Part shown: in pieces, positions 46,644-57,700 of the stretch
Position numbering within the stretch: the first letter of the stretch is position 1
How the letters are laid out: the number at the start of each line of letters is the position of its first letter
DNA from: Porites lobata
Taxonomy: Eukaryota > Cnidaria > Anthozoa > Scleractinia > Poritidae
Direction of reading: 5' to 3'
DNA: 64,000 bases
NCBI GenBank assembly: GCA_942486035.1
Contig: CALNXK010000008.1
Span: forward strand, 3,301,001 to 3,365,000
Notes under the pieces: generated by a model
What the model saw: only the letters and a program-made list of their open reading frames with translations
What the model was told of the DNA's origin: nothing
Databases searched by the model: none
Translations under genes and position numbers: made by a program

Positions 46644-49600
46644 TTAGACCTCAGTTTGGCCGACAGACACAGCCAAATCATTTTTGCCAATGCCTGTTTC
46701 AGTCTCTAATGAGCCATGATGACTCATATGAATTTCATCAGCGGTCTGGGTGCCACTGCTCTCTGTGACAACAGCTTGAGTTGTATATGCCTGCACACCA
46801 GAGTTAATGTCCGGATGCACCTGAACAGTGGCAAGGGACAGAGATCCAGGTAGGCTCTGCTGTCCTATGTCACTTGCTTCTGCTGAGAGATGAGCATGAC
46901 CGGCAGACTGATCAGAACTGCCATCTGACAAGTGAGACACTGTAACAAGCCCAGATGATGGTGATGCATACACACTATACATTACTGGAATTTGTCCCGC
47001 TTGCGAAGTCAACATCATGGAGGATGGGACAACATTTCCAAGGGAGACAACGTTGCCATCTTGGTTGGTGGCTATGGGAACCACTACAGTTCCAACTGAT
47101 TGTAAGTTGTTTGCCTGAGATCCTGAGGCATTATCACCATTAGGCTCATGAGTCTGGCTGGCATCCTGACCCATCTGCAAGGTGATGGTGTTGGATGTTG
47201 TCGTAGGGTTGACAGCATTTACCTGTACAGTCTGTGTTTGTGGCTGTTGAACTCGCTGGATTTGCACTGGCTGAGAAAGAACCTGTGCAGAAAGCAAATT
47301 TTGACATAAAGCTCTGGTTAAGAATTGATATAAGAATGGTGCGTATAATAATAATTGTATCCAAAGATTTCACAAAACTAGTGACACTGAACATGTCACT
47401 GTTACATACTGGTCTTGGGACAGGGTTCTCATTAAGTGCCCGCAACTGGCTAAAAAAAATGGATACTTTAAATTTTGAGCTGTTTACTCAGGTGAGCAAG
47501 TAAAAGCCTGAAATTGCCTTCAGCACTCAGTTGCAAAGATGCCTACTTTTACATCCTAACTGTCTACTCTAAAACTTAATAATGACAACCCTGTTGAATG
47601 GTAAGAAGGGAAAAATGTTTCAGTAAATTTCAATGTAATCTTCTTTATAACAAACTGACAATAGAGCAATTTACTTCCATTTCATAGACATCATTTAAAC
47701 TTGCTCACATTTTTAACCCACCCAAAAAATTACTAGTGAACAAACAGTGACATTTATCATTACTATCAGGAAAAATGAGAGAGTTTGTATGGCCTTAGTA
47801 AAAAAGTGTATAATACACTTGAATTTAACTACTATTTTTCAGGGGGAAAAGGGCTAAATGACAACTAAATTTCATGATGTTCACCTTTGTAAATCATTTC
47901 ACAGAAACTGCTTTCACCAAACAATAATTGTTAAGAAGTTCATAATATTCTGCACACACGTAATAATGAGTAAAACAGGATCCTTGAAATTTCTTGCAAC
48001 AGTTAAATTTTTTGAAGTCTTGTGACTTATATAGTCAACAACTAGTTTTACCACCATCATGACTTTTTGAAATACCCAAAAAGGGCAGAAGAAACAAAGC
48101 TCAGTCTACAACCACAGAGTGAAATGAGACAAACAACATTTGAATCCCAAATATTCCCAACACTTAACTCTCCCACTGTGTAAAATGATGGAGTACTCAA
48201 ACAAGACTGAAGAGTCATGCGGAGCATATTCTTCTCTATTGTGACTAAAGAATTTGTTCCAGCTACATATTTTGACTGACCCAGTCACTACCAAATAGCT
48301 AAATGACAGCTCTTTTTGCTCAGCACAGCTTGAGCATATTATTAGAATTTGTCAACTTTGCATTATAATGCATTCTTCAGTGTTTTCTTTAGTTGTGCTT
48401 AAAAGCTGCATACAAATGCACTACATATTTTAACCAAAACTGTTACAACACAATTTCAAGTAGATGATAGCTTTTTGTCCAGCACAACTCAAGCAAATCC
48501 AGTATCTGACAGTTCATATTTCACAAGGTTATTAAATTCAGTTGTTCCAAAAGAATAAAACACAATATGCAAGTACATATTTTGACCAAAACTGTCAAAA
48601 CAACAGTTGTACATTGATAGCTTTTTGTTGGGCATAACTCAACCAGGTTCTTTGTAACTAACTATATTCCATTTAAGTAATTTTACACCTCAAACTTACA
48701 CTGGATAGTTAATACTTAACCAAAATTCAAGTTTTCATTTGTAACCTACTTAATCTCCTCATTCCTTTATAATATAGTTTTATATTTATGGTCTCTAGTG
48801 TTTTCTATTATTTTTTGTCAAACTAACATTTCTAGATAACCATCAATTAACAGTAAATAATATAACTCACGACCTTTATAATTTATCATTTACTATAAGT
48901 TTTTGCAAGTTTCTCTGGATGATAAAATATTAAATATTATTCTCTTCTGTATTTTATTATTTGGTGCTTAGTGGAGGTGGAAAAACAAAGGCAATGCTAT
49001 ACACTTAAGTCTTGCCTTCATTCCCACAGTTAATCATGGAGTAAGGTGGTTCTTACTTTTGAGTACGTGGTCGAAAACCTGTGGTGTGACCATTCACATG
49101 AATCCTCTTCAGCAGTTTCTTAACAAGCTACTATTTGCTTTTCAGCATCTTGAAAAGTAAAATTTGGAATTTTTGCTCAATTTTGACTTCAGTCACTTTG
49201 GGGAGTGCAAAAGTTAAGTTGATACTGTAGCATTGGAGCCCTCTTGCAAACAGAACAACGGAATGCCAAAAGTGCTCAAGAAAACTTTATCATAGGACTA
49301 CATCTCACTAGTCCAATAAAAGATGCCTAAAACTTGGAGAAGAGAAAGTAAGTTTATCTCCTACCTGTACAGTTGATCCCTGTTGCTGTCCCTGAGAGAG
49401 GTTCTGCCCCAACTGAACTGATGTCCCTGGTGCAAAGATAGTTGTAAATGCTCCCCCTGGCATGGCTTGCACAGAATATGATGATTGAACTGAGGCATTT
49501 TTGTTTCCACCCTGCTGCTGTATGTTTGACTGTGGAATGTAGGTTGTGATAGGGAAGGAATGACCTGTTGCTGGCAAAGCTGTGATGCCAGTCATGGGTG

Positions 49601-51857
49601 CATTAGTACCTGACAAGGCACCCACTGTTAAACCTTGAGTGGTGTCAATTTGCTGTGTGGTGAATATTCCACCCCGGTCCTATAAAAGAGAACACGTTAA
49701 AATAAGTTAGCATGACTGATGTGGTATCAAAATGAAAAGAGATGAGAAATTCTTAGTGTAGTCAAACTTTACTGTAGAACCCCTTATACCTCGGGACCCA
49801 ATGGTTGTGTACTAGGCAACTGATCGCCAACTACTACATTATTTATTTCATTAGCTTGTAGCCAGTAATTATTTTTATTATGGTAATTACAGAGGAAAGT
49901 CTGTCATAGCTTGATTATAGTTGCTTTTAAAATTTACTAAAAGGACTCAATAACAAAGCCATCCCTACACACACTATATGGCATGATGTTAATATTGTGG
50001 ACATTGAACGGATCGCAAAGGATGTTTAAGTTAAAAAAAAATTGAAAGTGATCAACAATACATTTATATACACAGATCAAATAATTGATCTGAGCATATT
50101 GATTTTATTACGCATTTGTCATAAATCACTCAGATGCTTCTGATGTTGTTGTGGATTCTTCGCTCTGCACTTTAAAACACAAGTTGGGGCTAATCTATTC
50201 GTTGACATGCAAAGATAAACTAAAATTATACGTTAATTTAACCTTCGAGCAAAAGACCAGTCTGTCTGTTGAAAGATTGATTCAAAACTTTTATTTGACC
50301 TTAGCCGCGACTTAAAAAAATAATCTTGTCTTCGATGTGAAGAAAACGTTCTTACAAAGCAAGATGTATTCAATATGATTTCGATATGGCAAACGCGTCG
50401 AATATATTTAATGGTAGTTTTTACGCAGCTTGTATCGAGAAATTGGCAAGCATTAAAACAGAGAAATTTCTCGAACGTCGAGAGAATATCAAGTTTCAGG
50501 AATCTTGCTCGAAAGCGAAAGAAATTTTTTGCAGGAAAATACATTTGAATCATTTGAAGAAATAATGCCGTGAAATGCTTTGCCAGTGCCTCGAACTTCC
50601 AAAACAAAGGAGGATTCCCCCAACAAACAAGCACAGGTTTACATTCGTCTCCAAAAATGGGCAAGAAACGTACCAAAGAAGGAAACCGACGCCATATATG
50701 GTTGGAATGTTTCAAAGGACACGGAGTTTGAAATTGTACGCGAACATTTGCCGCGAAAGTGGATCTTATCGAATCCAAACACGCTGAAAAGACTAATGTG
50801 AAAAACTGCAGCACTGTGGAAAAATGCGAAACATAGACATTATCCCCAACAGTGGTCAATTTGATGTTAAAACTGCTGGCGAGGTTCAGACGTTTATAAA
50901 TTTGTAATTGGATTTGCTAAACCTGTTTTCAGTAAAATACGGAAAAGAAAACAAGCATAAGTCCATTTGTTCAAAGATCGAAATTATGGCGAAATTCTAG
51001 CGCTTCATTTTTTTAACGAAGATTCGTAAATAAATACACGAATAAGTTGAAAAATAAAGGATATAACGCCGATCTAAATTAAATGAGTAAATTTTCGATA
51101 AGTGTATTCTTGTTGGCAGTACATGTACCTGCATCTTTTCAGCGTCGTTTTCGTTCACAGTGTAGGTTAAATCTGTTTCCTCGTACCCTGTGGCTGACAT
51201 TCTCTGGTCTGGGTTGGGAATCTGTGACACTGGAGGATCTGGAGAATTGAGGCAAGTTTGAATAAGAGCTTTGCCGCTCTCTGAGGTGATCATAGGCTGA
51301 AGTTTTCTTGTGGCGAACGTATAAACATGGCCAGTTTCCGAAGCGACTAGCAACATCACCTGCGTCCCTGTTAAAGTACTTAGCTCGTACGCCTAAATTG
51401 AAATAAAATAAGACAACTTATTCAAAGGAAACTTTAGCAAAAAGTCAGCTGATTTTTTTTCCGAACTGTGAAAAAAATTAGGCATGGAACTTATCAAATT
51501 ACGCAGTACAGGTAACATAAGCTTAATTAAACCAACCTTTTTCATAATTCCAGTTTTCCTTTTACTAAAAGTTGTGTATCTTCTCAACTTGTTGGAAATA
51601 AACTTCATTTCAATTTTTACTCTTCCTCGGGTCTTTTTCTTCGGTCTTTCTTCCTCCAACATGCTGGTCTCGGCGTCTGCATCGTCGTCGCTGTCTGCTT
51701 GTCGCTTCAAACCATGTCCTCCTTGGTGATCCATCGCTGCTTCGAATGCTCCCTGTTCAATCGTTGATGGGTCAAGAACTCCGGTGCTTTGAGCCTGAGC
51801 TGAGTAATGCATGGTCTCGAGTGCCTCTGTTGTTGTTGTGGATTCTTCGGTCTGCAT
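46644..51857 (-). CDS. SRF: Serum response factor (MADS-box)
   Basis: Complete SRF orthologue, the nuclear MADS-box factor that binds CArG boxes and controls actin and immediate-early genes with MRTF or Ets partners. Exons: 51857-51537, 51392-51129, 49679-49365 and 47282-46644, giving 512 residues. The MADS domain (KKTRGRVKIEMKFISNKLRR, YTTFSKRKTGIMKK, AYELSTLTGTQVMLLVASET, GHVYTFATRKLQPMI) is almost identical to the human one and is split by intron 1 after IMKK. The SAM region follows (ALIQTCLNSPD, QRMSATGYEETDLTY). The rest is Gln/Ser/Thr-rich activation domain. An upstream in-frame ATG at 51896 would add 13 residues; I prefer 51857 because a CArG box overlaps the extension, but this is a judgement. 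Confidence 0.95.
47421..47593. repeat. MITE with CAGGGTT(C/G)TCATTA ends
   Basis: CAGGGTTCTCATTAAGT at the left and ACTTAATAATGACAACCCTG at the right. About 170 bp in intron 3 of SRF. Confidence 0.65.
50136..50170 (-). repeat. Echo of SRF exon 1 inside SRF intron 2
   Basis: About 31 of 35 bases match 51823-51857, the first codons of SRF (MQTEESTTT reads here as VQSEESTTTSEASE, then stop). It is a partial internal duplication in the same orientation. Confidence 0.6.
50386..50801 (+). pseudogene. Possible nested antisense pseudogene in SRF intron 2
   Basis: The plus strand has an ATG at 50386 opening 59 codons (MANASNIFNGSFYAACIEKL, Lys/Glu-rich) to TAA at 50563. After a frame change comes a second charged block to 50801 (QVYIRLQKWARNVPKK, DAIYGWNVSKDTEFEIVRE). 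On the other strand this is a 208-codon Phe-rich frame (50233-50859), as expected for the complement of Lys/Glu-rich coding DNA. I do not recognise the family. It could be a decayed retrogene, a transposon piece or chance. Confidence 0.3.
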
Positions 51858-51875
51858 TATACAGTTGTAAGATGG

Positions 51876-51885
51876 CCTTTTATGG
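51876..51885 (-). promoter_or_regulatory. CArG box at the SRF 5' end
   Basis: CCATAAAAGG on the minus strand (CCTTTTATGG on plus) is a perfect CC(A/T)6GG serum response element, 19 to 28 bases upstream of the preferred SRF start codon. Vertebrate SRF promoters also contain CArG boxes used for autoregulation. It lies in the 5' UTR or, if the upstream ATG is used, in coding DNA. Confidence 0.6.
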
Positions 51886-53109
51886 AGACGGAACACGAAA
51901 GCCTGTTGCCCTTTTTTGTCGTCCCCTTGCTTCTGAAAAAGGAATGTGGGTGGACCAATATGGCGGACTCATGGGTCCCGTGACCTCAAACTTGATCACG
52001 TGACCAATAATGTTCAACCAACCGGAAGGGCGCACTAAATCGGCAAAATATAAACTTCTTACGGTGAGAAGACAAAAACAAACATTTTGTTGCGTTTGCC
52101 AAAGAAGAATAAAGATACATACGGAAAAGCAAAAATTAAAAGACGATCTACATTTGAGGAAAATGTAAAGATGTAAGCATTCGTCTCAAGGACAAATCCA
52201 TTCTTCTGACGTAAAATGTCTCCTGTTGATCCTCGGGTTAAACCCTTTCGTCGGGCCTGTTAGGGCAGGCCCCTTCGGTTGACGAAAATAAGGCGGCGTT
52301 ACAAGAGCCTTTCTTCCTGGTTACCGCAACAACAATATAGCCTCCAGTCCGTCGAACCCATGCACCATTTTCAAGCTTTATTTTCTTTGTTAATTTTCCA
52401 AAAATTATAAACTAATAACGATTTTAACAAATTGGCGTTGGTTTTATAGATTCAGTTGTAGATTCTGTTTGTCACTGCAGTTAGAAGTAAGCCTTTGGCA
52501 GCTTCATTTTAACTGTTTTGTCAGATGTCAGAGATGATGCACCGTTCTCTTAGCAACTAATATTCTTGACCACATATATACCGGAAGTCACGCCCTAGAT
52601 CATTTTATTTTTATTTAGTCTTAATTTTTATTTATAGCCTGCCTATAACTAGAGAAAGAAGAAGCCAAAAAAGATGAAAAAGGAGAAAAAAAGACAGTAC
52701 CACGAGAGGGAGTATGTTAAACCGCTACAGCTCAGCTTGTAGTCACGGGTCAGTGACTGAACGGCCCTCTTGTTACCCCTCTCCTGACCAATGAGCATGT
52801 CCCGAAATTGTGTGTGTCCCTAAATATACCTCTAAGAGATATAGATAGGTATGGATCTTCTAACTGCTAATTAGTGCGAAATTTTGGGATAATTGTATAT
52901 TTCATAAACATTTGTCACAGTGGTTTTGATGAAAGATTTGAGGTCACTACTGCTAGTAAATTGATATACGTTAGAACAGATGAAATTGACTAGAATTAAA
53001 GGACACCAGATATGATAGTGGAAACTAAATCAAGTTTATTATAGCTAAATGGTTCCAGTGGCATCCCGCCGTTAACAAGATTGGCTCCAACTTCAGTTTT
53101 TACTGTGAA

Positions 53110-53209
53110 AATCGTCTCCAGCCCTCAATCCTCTCCCCTCCGGTGTCTCCCTATCGCGCTCGTTCTTTCTCGTGCCCACTACTCTCCGAGCGTCTGCTAC
53201 GCAGGCTAA
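53110..53209. repeat. Single arm related to the MULE-like element
   Basis: Ends CTGCTACGCAGGCTA and reads inward through GTGCCCACTACTCTCCGAG and GGTGTCTCC, matching the right end of the element in NRDE2 intron 2, including GATTTTC-like sequence at its inner edge. No second arm or target duplication found. Confidence 0.7.
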
Positions 53210-53624
53210 CTAAGAATCAACAGAATAATATTCTTGGATAAGATTTAACTATCATGAAATTACGTTTTGTAGAATATCGGGAATCAGGTACTGAGTCGTG
53301 ATTGTTTTTATTGAACCAACCGTTCATTTTGACCAATAGTTTACCCCTGAAAATGTGATTTACATTATGTTAAACATTAATACCGTAAAAGGCCTTAATC
53401 AAATTTTCCTCAGCTGCATAGGGTGGGGTCGTCACATGAACTCCATAATATTACCTATTTGAAAAAAATATTAGCCTTTTTCCCCTGCTTTTAGCAAGAC
53501 TTGATGGTGAAGAGGGCAATATTGGGTGTTTCCTTTCCGTATCATATCTATATCATAAATAACCAGATACATTGTGTTACAGGTTGTTTGTGGGCCCCAG
53601 CGTTTATCAATCCGGCCATTCCCT

Positions 53625-53911
53625 TTTTTTTCGTTTAGCGTCGAATGCATTTCCAGATACTGGGTCAGTCGGTCGGATTGACAGAAAAAGAAACTAAAAT
53701 AAAAATCACAAAAAGTCTCGGAATAGAAGGTCCTGGTACCCTAGGAAGACGTTAAAAGTTAACATTCACATAATTGGATCAACAAAATGTACAATTTACT
53801 GTGAAAAATGTTCCTGTTTTTTCTCTATGCTGTTACTATGTCACTACTTTTAAAAAAAAAAATGCCAAAAATTTGGGTCGGTCGGACGACGCTAAACGGA
53901 GAAAAATAAGA
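53625..53911. repeat. Inverted-repeat element with CGTTTAGCGTCG ends
   Basis: TTTTCGTTTAGCGTCG at the left and CGACGCTAAACGGAGAAAA at the right, with GTCGGTCGGA-type motifs just inside both ends. About 285 bp; the interior includes an A-rich tract. Confidence 0.65.
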
Positions 53912-54714
53912 GGATGGCCTAACAAAAGGTTCGAGAGTAAATGGAACACGATTTTCGGGTGGTTCAGTGGAAAACTTCCGAAACAAATAGAAAGGTGGTC
54001 AAGCCAGCCTTTATTATTAGTTTTATTTCACCGGTTAATTTTTCATAACAGTTATTAAGAAGCAATGTTAATAATGTATGATTGATAATTAAAATTCAAT
54101 GATGCCAGAGCAAACAGTTAAATATTTTGAGGCTCTCCTGAACAGATTTTGTTTGGACCTAACTACACAAATCCGGATTTTTTTTCGGGATTTTTAGGGC
54201 CTCACAGAATTCTTAGAAAACTATAGCATTTCTAGAGACTTAAAAGGATTTACAACTGAAAAGGCTTGAAACTTGAAAAAGTTTCGTTACAAGAAACCCT
54301 AAAGCCTTCGTTTCATGTTTTGCTGCCCCCTCACAGTTTTTGTCGCTGTTTTTACCTATCCAGCATTTCTTGGCGGGTTCAGGCGCGAGAAGTAGAACCG
54401 GGAATTTTTTTTAGAGAGAAAAAAATGAAGATTTTAGGTCTTTTTTGATTGAGAGGAGGCGCGCCAAGGCGCCAACAGCCAGAATCTGAGCCGCAGTTTT
54501 GTTCAGCGGATGCTGTCAAATGATAACAAAGTTCCCGTATGTGCAGACGTGTAGTTCAGTTCCTCTCTAATGTGAAAGCCAGTCATATCCAGCCACGAAA
54601 AATCATAATTTTGACACAGGTTGACCAAAATTTCCGAGAAACGGGTACAGCAGTGTTTGTGGATAATGAGCTAATTGTGCAGCCCTTATCAGAGTTGAAA
54701 ATAATTCGTACATC

Positions 54715-57700
54715 ATGCGCGAGGTAGTGTTGACTGCAGCCAGTTTAGCGCTGACAGGCGCTGTGGTCGCGAATGCTTACTACCAAAAACATCAATTTTA
54801 CCCCTCTGTTGTTTATTTGACCAAGTCAAGTCCGAGCATGGCGGTAAGTCGCAGAACCTTTATGCTAAAGAGAATGGAAAACCTGCTTTCAGTTGCTGGT
54901 TTATAACCATCAACTATCATCTATCATTGTTGTCAGTATAGAGTGTTGTCGGAGGTTTGGCATTAATGATCTAATCCCTGTTTTGCTGTAGGTTTTGTAC
55001 ATTCAAGCTTTTGTTCTTGTGATTCTGCTTGGAAAAGTGATGAGAAAAGTTTTCTTTGGACAGCTGCGAGCTGCAGAAATGGAGGTAAATTTGATTCACG
55101 GACTATATAAAGTATTTTTATACATCTGAATGTAAAGTCTTGTTAATTGATTCAAGTCCATCAGAAGACTTCTTAATTGATGTTTGATATGCAGGAAATA
55201 GATCAGCCCATTTCATTTTCCACTCAACCTCAGCATTCCACGCTCTGGGGATCCCCCCACCAGGCCTATATGAATTTAACTCTTGTATCAAAAGTTTGGT
55301 CTGGTCACCATCATTCAAACTATCTGTACAAGGCTTTACTTTAAGCAAAATGATAAGGAGCCAAAAACCCCTAAAGATTTCCAAGATGCCACAACAATAA
55401 AAACTAATTGCCCAAGGCCACTGTAGCAGCCGAGGCTAAAAGAGTGGGCAGCCAGCAATTTTTCTGCTGCCACTGGAATGTTTGCTTCCTTCTCAACACT
55501 TGGGTTTAATAAATTTATTATGTAACTTAGATGAAACCACCTGCTTTTCTGTTTGTCCTGCTTAACACTATTAAACATTCTGATTGGGTTGGCTGCAGCC
55601 CTGCAGAATAGGAGAATAAAAAAATGTTATCTGCTGCATAAAATAATGTTAACAAAAGTTATTCACATGTTGTAAATATAGGGTGCATAAACTTCCTATC
55701 ACCACCATGTTGAGCATGAAAGAAATGGACTGCTTAAACCAGTCGCATAGCCAGTGTCAGGCCCCAATATAGTTAACTCCAAAAACAAAAATGGACAGCA
55801 ATACCATGAAGAATTTGTGGTTGTTTTAGTGCTCAAGAGATCCTTTTAATGACAAATGTAAAAAGAATTGAAAATTATAGAGAAATACATCTTCGGTCAA
55901 AATTTGTCACCAAAAGGATCCCTTGCGCACTAAAACAACCACAAATTCTTCATGGTATTGCTGTCCATTTTTATTTTTGGAGTTAACTATATTGGGGCCT
56001 GACACTGGCTATGGGACTGGTTTAAGCAGTCCACGTCTTTCATGCTCAACATGGTGGTGATAGGAAGTAACCCAATTTTTAAAGCTATTTTTCAATTCTT
56101 TCCACACTTTTAAATGTGGCTAAATGTAATTTAGGCGAGGTTAAACACGAGATAATGCTGGCCATCGACATCTGATGCTAATCGTATGTGGGGCAGGCTT
56201 TTCCAGGGCCCCAGTATATTTACAGCACTCCTTTAGAGATCAAGTAATATTGCACATGTTGTCTTTGCTTGTGCTTGTGTCAAAACCTTTTGCTCCCAGC
56301 CTTTCCCTTCCTCTGGGTGGGTCTTGGTAAGTATCTGAAAACTTTCCACTGAGGTTCTCAGTGTGATGGTGCCGTGTGGTTGCCACTCACAGGGTTGTCA
56401 TGGTTACCTTCACGCTCACTTGTGGCTCCGTCAGTTTACTCAGGCGCCTTCCCTACACCCATTTATTGCAGGGTTTTAATTCTAAATAAATGCAAAAATT
56501 GAGGTATGAAACCTTTTATAATAATTATAGCTTGCACTTTGTGGTGATTTCAATGTGCCACGCATCATGAAATGCTTCTAAATTCAGCATATTAGTGTCA
56601 AAGCCCTACATATTTTAGTGAATAATATGTTTATTCATATTTGTGTGTTCAATCTAGGTATTTCGATGAAAACATAAAGAAAAATATTAATTGACCTTTT
56701 CTGTATACGTATAAAGAAACTGGTACAAGGTCACGCCAATATATGCAAATTAGGATTTTCCCATAATTTGCATAACAAAAGTAAGCTCTCAAAAAATTGA
56801 TTAGTGGTATGTTTTTCCACTGATTGGTAGTTTGTTTTCCAGTTGAAGGTCCATTGTGTTAACAACCACAATGCGATACATCTTGTAGCCACTGACCTCA
56901 GAAAAACCTCTCATTCATTTCAGCATTTAATTGAAAGATCATGGTATGCAGTCACAGAGACTTGCCTGGCCTTTACTGTTTTTCGTGATGATTTTAGTCC
57001 TCGTTTTGTAGCCCAGTTTACTCTTCTGTTGTTCCTGAAATGTTTCCATTGGCTGGCAGAAGACAGAATAGATTATATGGAGAGAAGTCCTGTACTGTCG
57101 TGGCTCTTTCATGTGCGAGCAGTTTTGCTGCTCATGTTTTTAGGCATGGTGGATGCAGTTCTTGTTCATATTGCTTACAATACAACCATGCAAAGTGGAG
57201 CATCTGTCCAACTGGTGTTTGGATTTGAAGTAAGAACAAACTTTATCTTATTAGTGCATGCAATGACTTAGACAGTATACAATGCTTTGCCACATGAAAT
57301 ACTCTTTTGTCTGTTGGCATTATTATTGACTGCATTCCAGTGCTGCAGGCGACTGATTTCAAGTGAGTGGTTGAGGAGGGGTCCTGTCACCTTTGCAAGT
57401 TTTTGTCAGTGTTAAAGACCTTTTGGATCAGGTTTTCTTGAAAACCCACGCTACGAACTGCCGTTTGCAGTTACGGGTTTGCAGTTGCGCTTTGTTAGGA
57501 TGTAGAATTTTAGCAAAGTGTTCATTTTTTAGTGCCATCATGTTGGTTTTCTTCAAGTCACAGTGCTTCACTTTTATTGCCTGAATAATATGAAGAATTC
57601 ATTGATTTGAGCTCAAAAATCCAACTGGCACAACAGAAGTTGGTGTTGGAACCTATCTCTTGCCTTTAAACATGAGCCTGTACATTTTTTAGTGGCCATA

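Larger units (their letters stand above)
51897..54714. other. Divergent intergenic region SRF-SYVN1
   Basis: No gene seen. It holds a MULE-like arm (53110-53209), an inverted-repeat element (53625-53911) and both promoters. A hairpin-like CGGGCCTGTTAGGGCAGGCCC lies near 52253. The 94-codon frame at 53774-54058 has no recognisable domain. Confidence 0.55.

Noticed and set aside
56843..57271. Frame extending SYVN1 exon 3 on both sides
   Set aside because: Similarity to synoviolin starts exactly after the CATTTCAG acceptor and ends at GTAAGA; the extra residues are intronic.
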